Shown here piece by piece: positions 62,693 to 64,000 of a DNA stretch of 64,000 nt. Made by a program: the position numbers and the translations under genes. The stretch is from assembly GCA_910577665.1 (NCBI GenBank), contig CAJTOJ010000001.1:321027-385026 (forward strand), written 5' to 3'. The notes under the pieces are model-generated. The model did no database searches. It worked only from the letters and a program-made list of their open reading frames with translations, and was not told the DNA's origin. The stretch is from an uncultured Acetatifactor sp. (GTDB lineage Bacteria > Bacillota > Clostridia > Lachnospirales > Lachnospiraceae). How positions within the stretch are numbered: the first letter of the stretch is position 1; the number at the start of each line of letters is the position of its first letter.

Positions 62693-62911
62693 CTAAATAC
62701 ACCATGCACGGCAAAAAGCCTTGATTAGCTCTGGATATAATGAAGATCCCTTTTTAGCCGTCTGCAGGATCTCTTCCTCCGAAGCCCACTGCACAGTCCG
62801 GATCTCCTCTGCTGTAATCTCTAAAAATCCTGTGGCAGGCTTACGCCGGACATGCCTCCAGAGTATATCGTCCCCATATTTCCTGTTCATAGCAGAACGC
62901 ATCTGCCTCAT
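62693..62911 (-). pseudogene. Fragment of a NUDIX hydrolase (C-terminal part only)
   Basis: 72 codons overlap the end of the GNAT gene in another frame. The C-terminal part (ITAEEIRTVQWASEEEILQT, then LYPELIKAF) resembles the end of NUDIX hydrolases, where an acidic strand is followed by a Trp and a helix. No NUDIX box (GX5EX7REUXEEXGU) is present. The remaining N-terminal part reads through the GNAT tail, so this is probably the remnant of a truncated gene; a small real gene cannot be excluded. Confidence 0.4.
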
Positions 62912-63344
62912 ATCTGATCACTATAAATCCACATTTTTTATAACAACTTACTGCCTGTACATTGCAATCAAATGCCGCAAGTCGCAACTTGCCGACTCCG
63001 GCAAGCTGAAAGCCATATTGCTTCGCAAGCTCCATCATTTCCTGCCCATATCCCATCCCCCGGCAGACCCTGTCTACAATAATATATCCCATAAAAGCCG
63101 TGTTATCTGCCTCATGGATGCTCATCTGGAAATAGCCAACCGGTGTTCCAGCCTGGTCTGTTGCCGTAAAACAGGAATTTCCCCATTTCGCAATGCCTGC
63201 TTCCCGCCCAGTCTCAAAGGTCTCCTCCGTCATAGGATAGGCGATCTGATTGGCACACCACAAGGTATGTATCCTCTGGCTGTCCACCCATTTGACAATG
63301 TATGCCCCATCCCCCTGTCTGTAAGGACGTAGTCTCATTCTCAT
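62841..63344 (-). CDS. GNAT family N-acetyltransferase
   Basis: 167 residues. Motif A (VDRVCRGMGYGQEMMELAKQ, R/Q-x-x-G-x-G) binds the acetyl-CoA pyrophosphate. Earlier, RLRPYRQGDGAYIVKWVDSQ is a common N-terminus of the family, and AAFDCNVQAVSCYKKCGFIV is the C-terminal strand-helix. Substrate unknown. ATG 63344 follows AGGAGAAAGCAAGGG; ATG 63338 is an alternative. Confidence 0.9.
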   Translation of the reverse strand: MRMRLRPYRQGDGAYIVKWVDSQRIHTLWCANQIAYPMTEETFETGREAGIAKWGNSCFTATDQAGTPVGYFQMSIHEADNTAFMGYIIVDRVCRGMGYGQEMMELAKQYGFQLAGVGKLRLAAFDCNVQAVSCYKKCGFIVIRYEADAFCYEQEIWGRYTLEACPA

Positions 63345-63394
63345 GCCCTTGCTTTCTCCTTCCTGTTCCCGCTTTCACTTGAAAATCCAAGAAA

Positions 63395-63420
63395 GCCGGG
63401 AATCCGATGAGGTTCCCGGC
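63395..63420. terminator. Hairpin between the repeat protein and the GNAT gene
   Basis: Arms GCCGGGAA (63395-63402) and TTCCCGGC (63413-63420) with a 10-nt loop. It ends the repeat-protein transcript on the minus strand. Only short T tracts (TTTC) follow on either side. Confidence 0.55.
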
Positions 63421-63482
63421 CTTTCATCGCAGACTGATTTCTTCCTATGCCAATCTTTGCAGTTGGTCACTATGTTTTGCTA

Positions 63483-64000
63483 CTACTTTTTTACCGTCTT
63501 GATATCATCAAGCGCAGAATCTATTACATCTATATAATCCTCATATCGCTTATAGGTATCAAGGTAGCACGACTCTATTGTATTCAAGCGAGGTTCTATG
63601 ATATTTTCCTGGCACAATTTAATCTGATGCACTTCTTCCTGGACTCCCTGCAGGTCTTCTTTGACTCCCTGTACATCCTCCTTGACCAGCAGAACTTCCT
63701 CCTTGACTCCCTGTAGGTCTTCCTTGACTACCTGTACATCCTCCTTGACCAGCAGAACTTCCTCCTTGACTCCCTGCAGGTCTTCTTTGACTCCCTGTAC
63801 ATCCTCCTTGACCAGCAGGACTTCCTCCTTGACTCCCTGCAGGTCTTCTTTGACTCCCTGTACATCCTCCTTGACCAGCAGAACTTCCTCCTTGACTCCC
63901 TGTAGGTCTTCTTTGACTACCTGTACATCCTCCTTGACCAGCAGGACTTCCTCCTTGACTCCCTGCAGGTCTTCTTTGACTCCCTGTACATCCTCCTTGA
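63483..64000 (-). CDS. Coiled-coil protein with tandem 21-residue repeats (partial, C-terminal part)
   Basis: An open frame enters from the right edge and stops at TAG 63483, giving 171 complete codons before the stop. The first ~126 residues seen are six copies of a 21-residue unit made of three heptads: KEDVQ(G/V)V, KEDLQGV, KEEVLLV. The last copy is degenerate (QEEVHQI). This gives a regular coiled coil rich in K/E with V and L at core positions. A 46-residue tail follows: LCQENIIEPRLNTIESCYLD then TYKRYEDYIDVIDSALDDIK. No membrane segment or cell-wall anchor is seen. Such repeats occur in phage tail-fibre-like and surface proteins and in short coiled-coil proteins that use a moving 'EVxxVKEDVxxVKEDL' pattern; the rest of the gene is needed to decide. 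Confidence 0.82.
   Translation of the reverse strand, partial: KEDVQGVKEDLQGVKEEVLLVKEDVQVVKEDLQGVKEEVLLVKEDVQGVKEDLQGVKEEVLLVKEDVQGVKEDLQGVKEEVLLVKEDVQVVKEDLQGVKEEVLLVKEDVQGVKEDLQGVQEEVHQIKLCQENIIEPRLNTIESCYLDTYKRYEDYIDVIDSALDDIKTVKK
63621..63998. repeat. Six tandem 63-nt repeats coding for three heptads each
   Basis: Six units of exactly 63 nt, nearly identical. The few differences are single bases and fall in a patchwork pattern (one position gives Gly in some copies and Val in others). The array continues past the window edge. High identity points to recent expansion or gene conversion. Confidence 0.9.

Noticed and set aside
63621..63998. CRISPR array suggested by regular 63-nt repeats
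   Set aside because: Units are contiguous without unique spacers and code for heptads in one continuous frame. It is a protein repeat.

Overview
The window is chromosomal DNA from a Gram-positive anaerobe of the class Clostridia, most probably family Lachnospiraceae. The evidence is gene order and content: a ylxM-ffh-rpsP-khpA-rimM-trmD-rplS-lepB-rbgA-lepB-rnhB series, a plsX-acpP-rnc-smc-ftsY series, ackA next to pta, a TrmD fused to a GNAT domain, and the UPF0237/UPF0210 pair. Nearly every gene is on the minus strand, so transcription mostly runs right to left; tmcAL is the only confident plus-strand gene. No rRNA, tRNA, CRISPR array, integrase or transposase was recognised.

Layout, left to right. 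1-9,000 is an accessory, partly decayed region: a double-HTH regulator cut by the window edge, an intact half-size ABC exporter, a frameshifted partner exporter with a destroyed Walker A, a remnant of an AAA-ATPase-like (DUF1703) gene, and a sensor kinase/response regulator pair. 9,100-20,700 is a long housekeeping operon for the SRP, ribosome assembly, tRNA modification and signal peptidases, read from a good promoter at about 20,690 and ending with ylqG/ylqH/yraN/pgeF-type genes. 20,700-31,530 carries YitT, threonine ammonia-lyase, ftsY, smc, rnc, acpP, plsX, rpmF and a DUF177 gene, with clear promoters before plsX and DUF177 and a terminator after rpmF. 31,600-46,900 carries a C39-like protein, ackA, pta, tmcAL, UPF0210, UPF0237, a WalJ-like hydrolase, a long FtsA-like protein, coaE, polA, a small zinc-finger membrane protein and an O-acetylhomoserine sulfhydrylase. 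A perfect match to the CcpA cre consensus lies between pta and tmcAL.

47,003-60,976 is the most unusual part. Nine co-directional, tightly packed genes encode a P-loop GTPase with a glycine-rich hydrophobic tail, a WYL regulator, three different dynamin-like GTPases, two proteins sharing a TerB-like helical segment (one with a beta-helix-like C-terminus), a HerA/VirB4-like ATPase and an LHH-type HNH nuclease. The nuclease plus HerA-like pump, the membrane-remodelling GTPases and the WYL regulator suggest a multi-component defence or membrane-surveillance system. I do not recognise this combination as a described system; the function is inference.

61,141-64,000 holds an aldolase-type enzyme whose promoter is covered by a palindrome, an unknown small protein, a NUDIX fragment, a GNAT acetyltransferase, and the C-terminal end of a protein made of near-identical 21-residue coiled-coil repeats that runs off the right edge.
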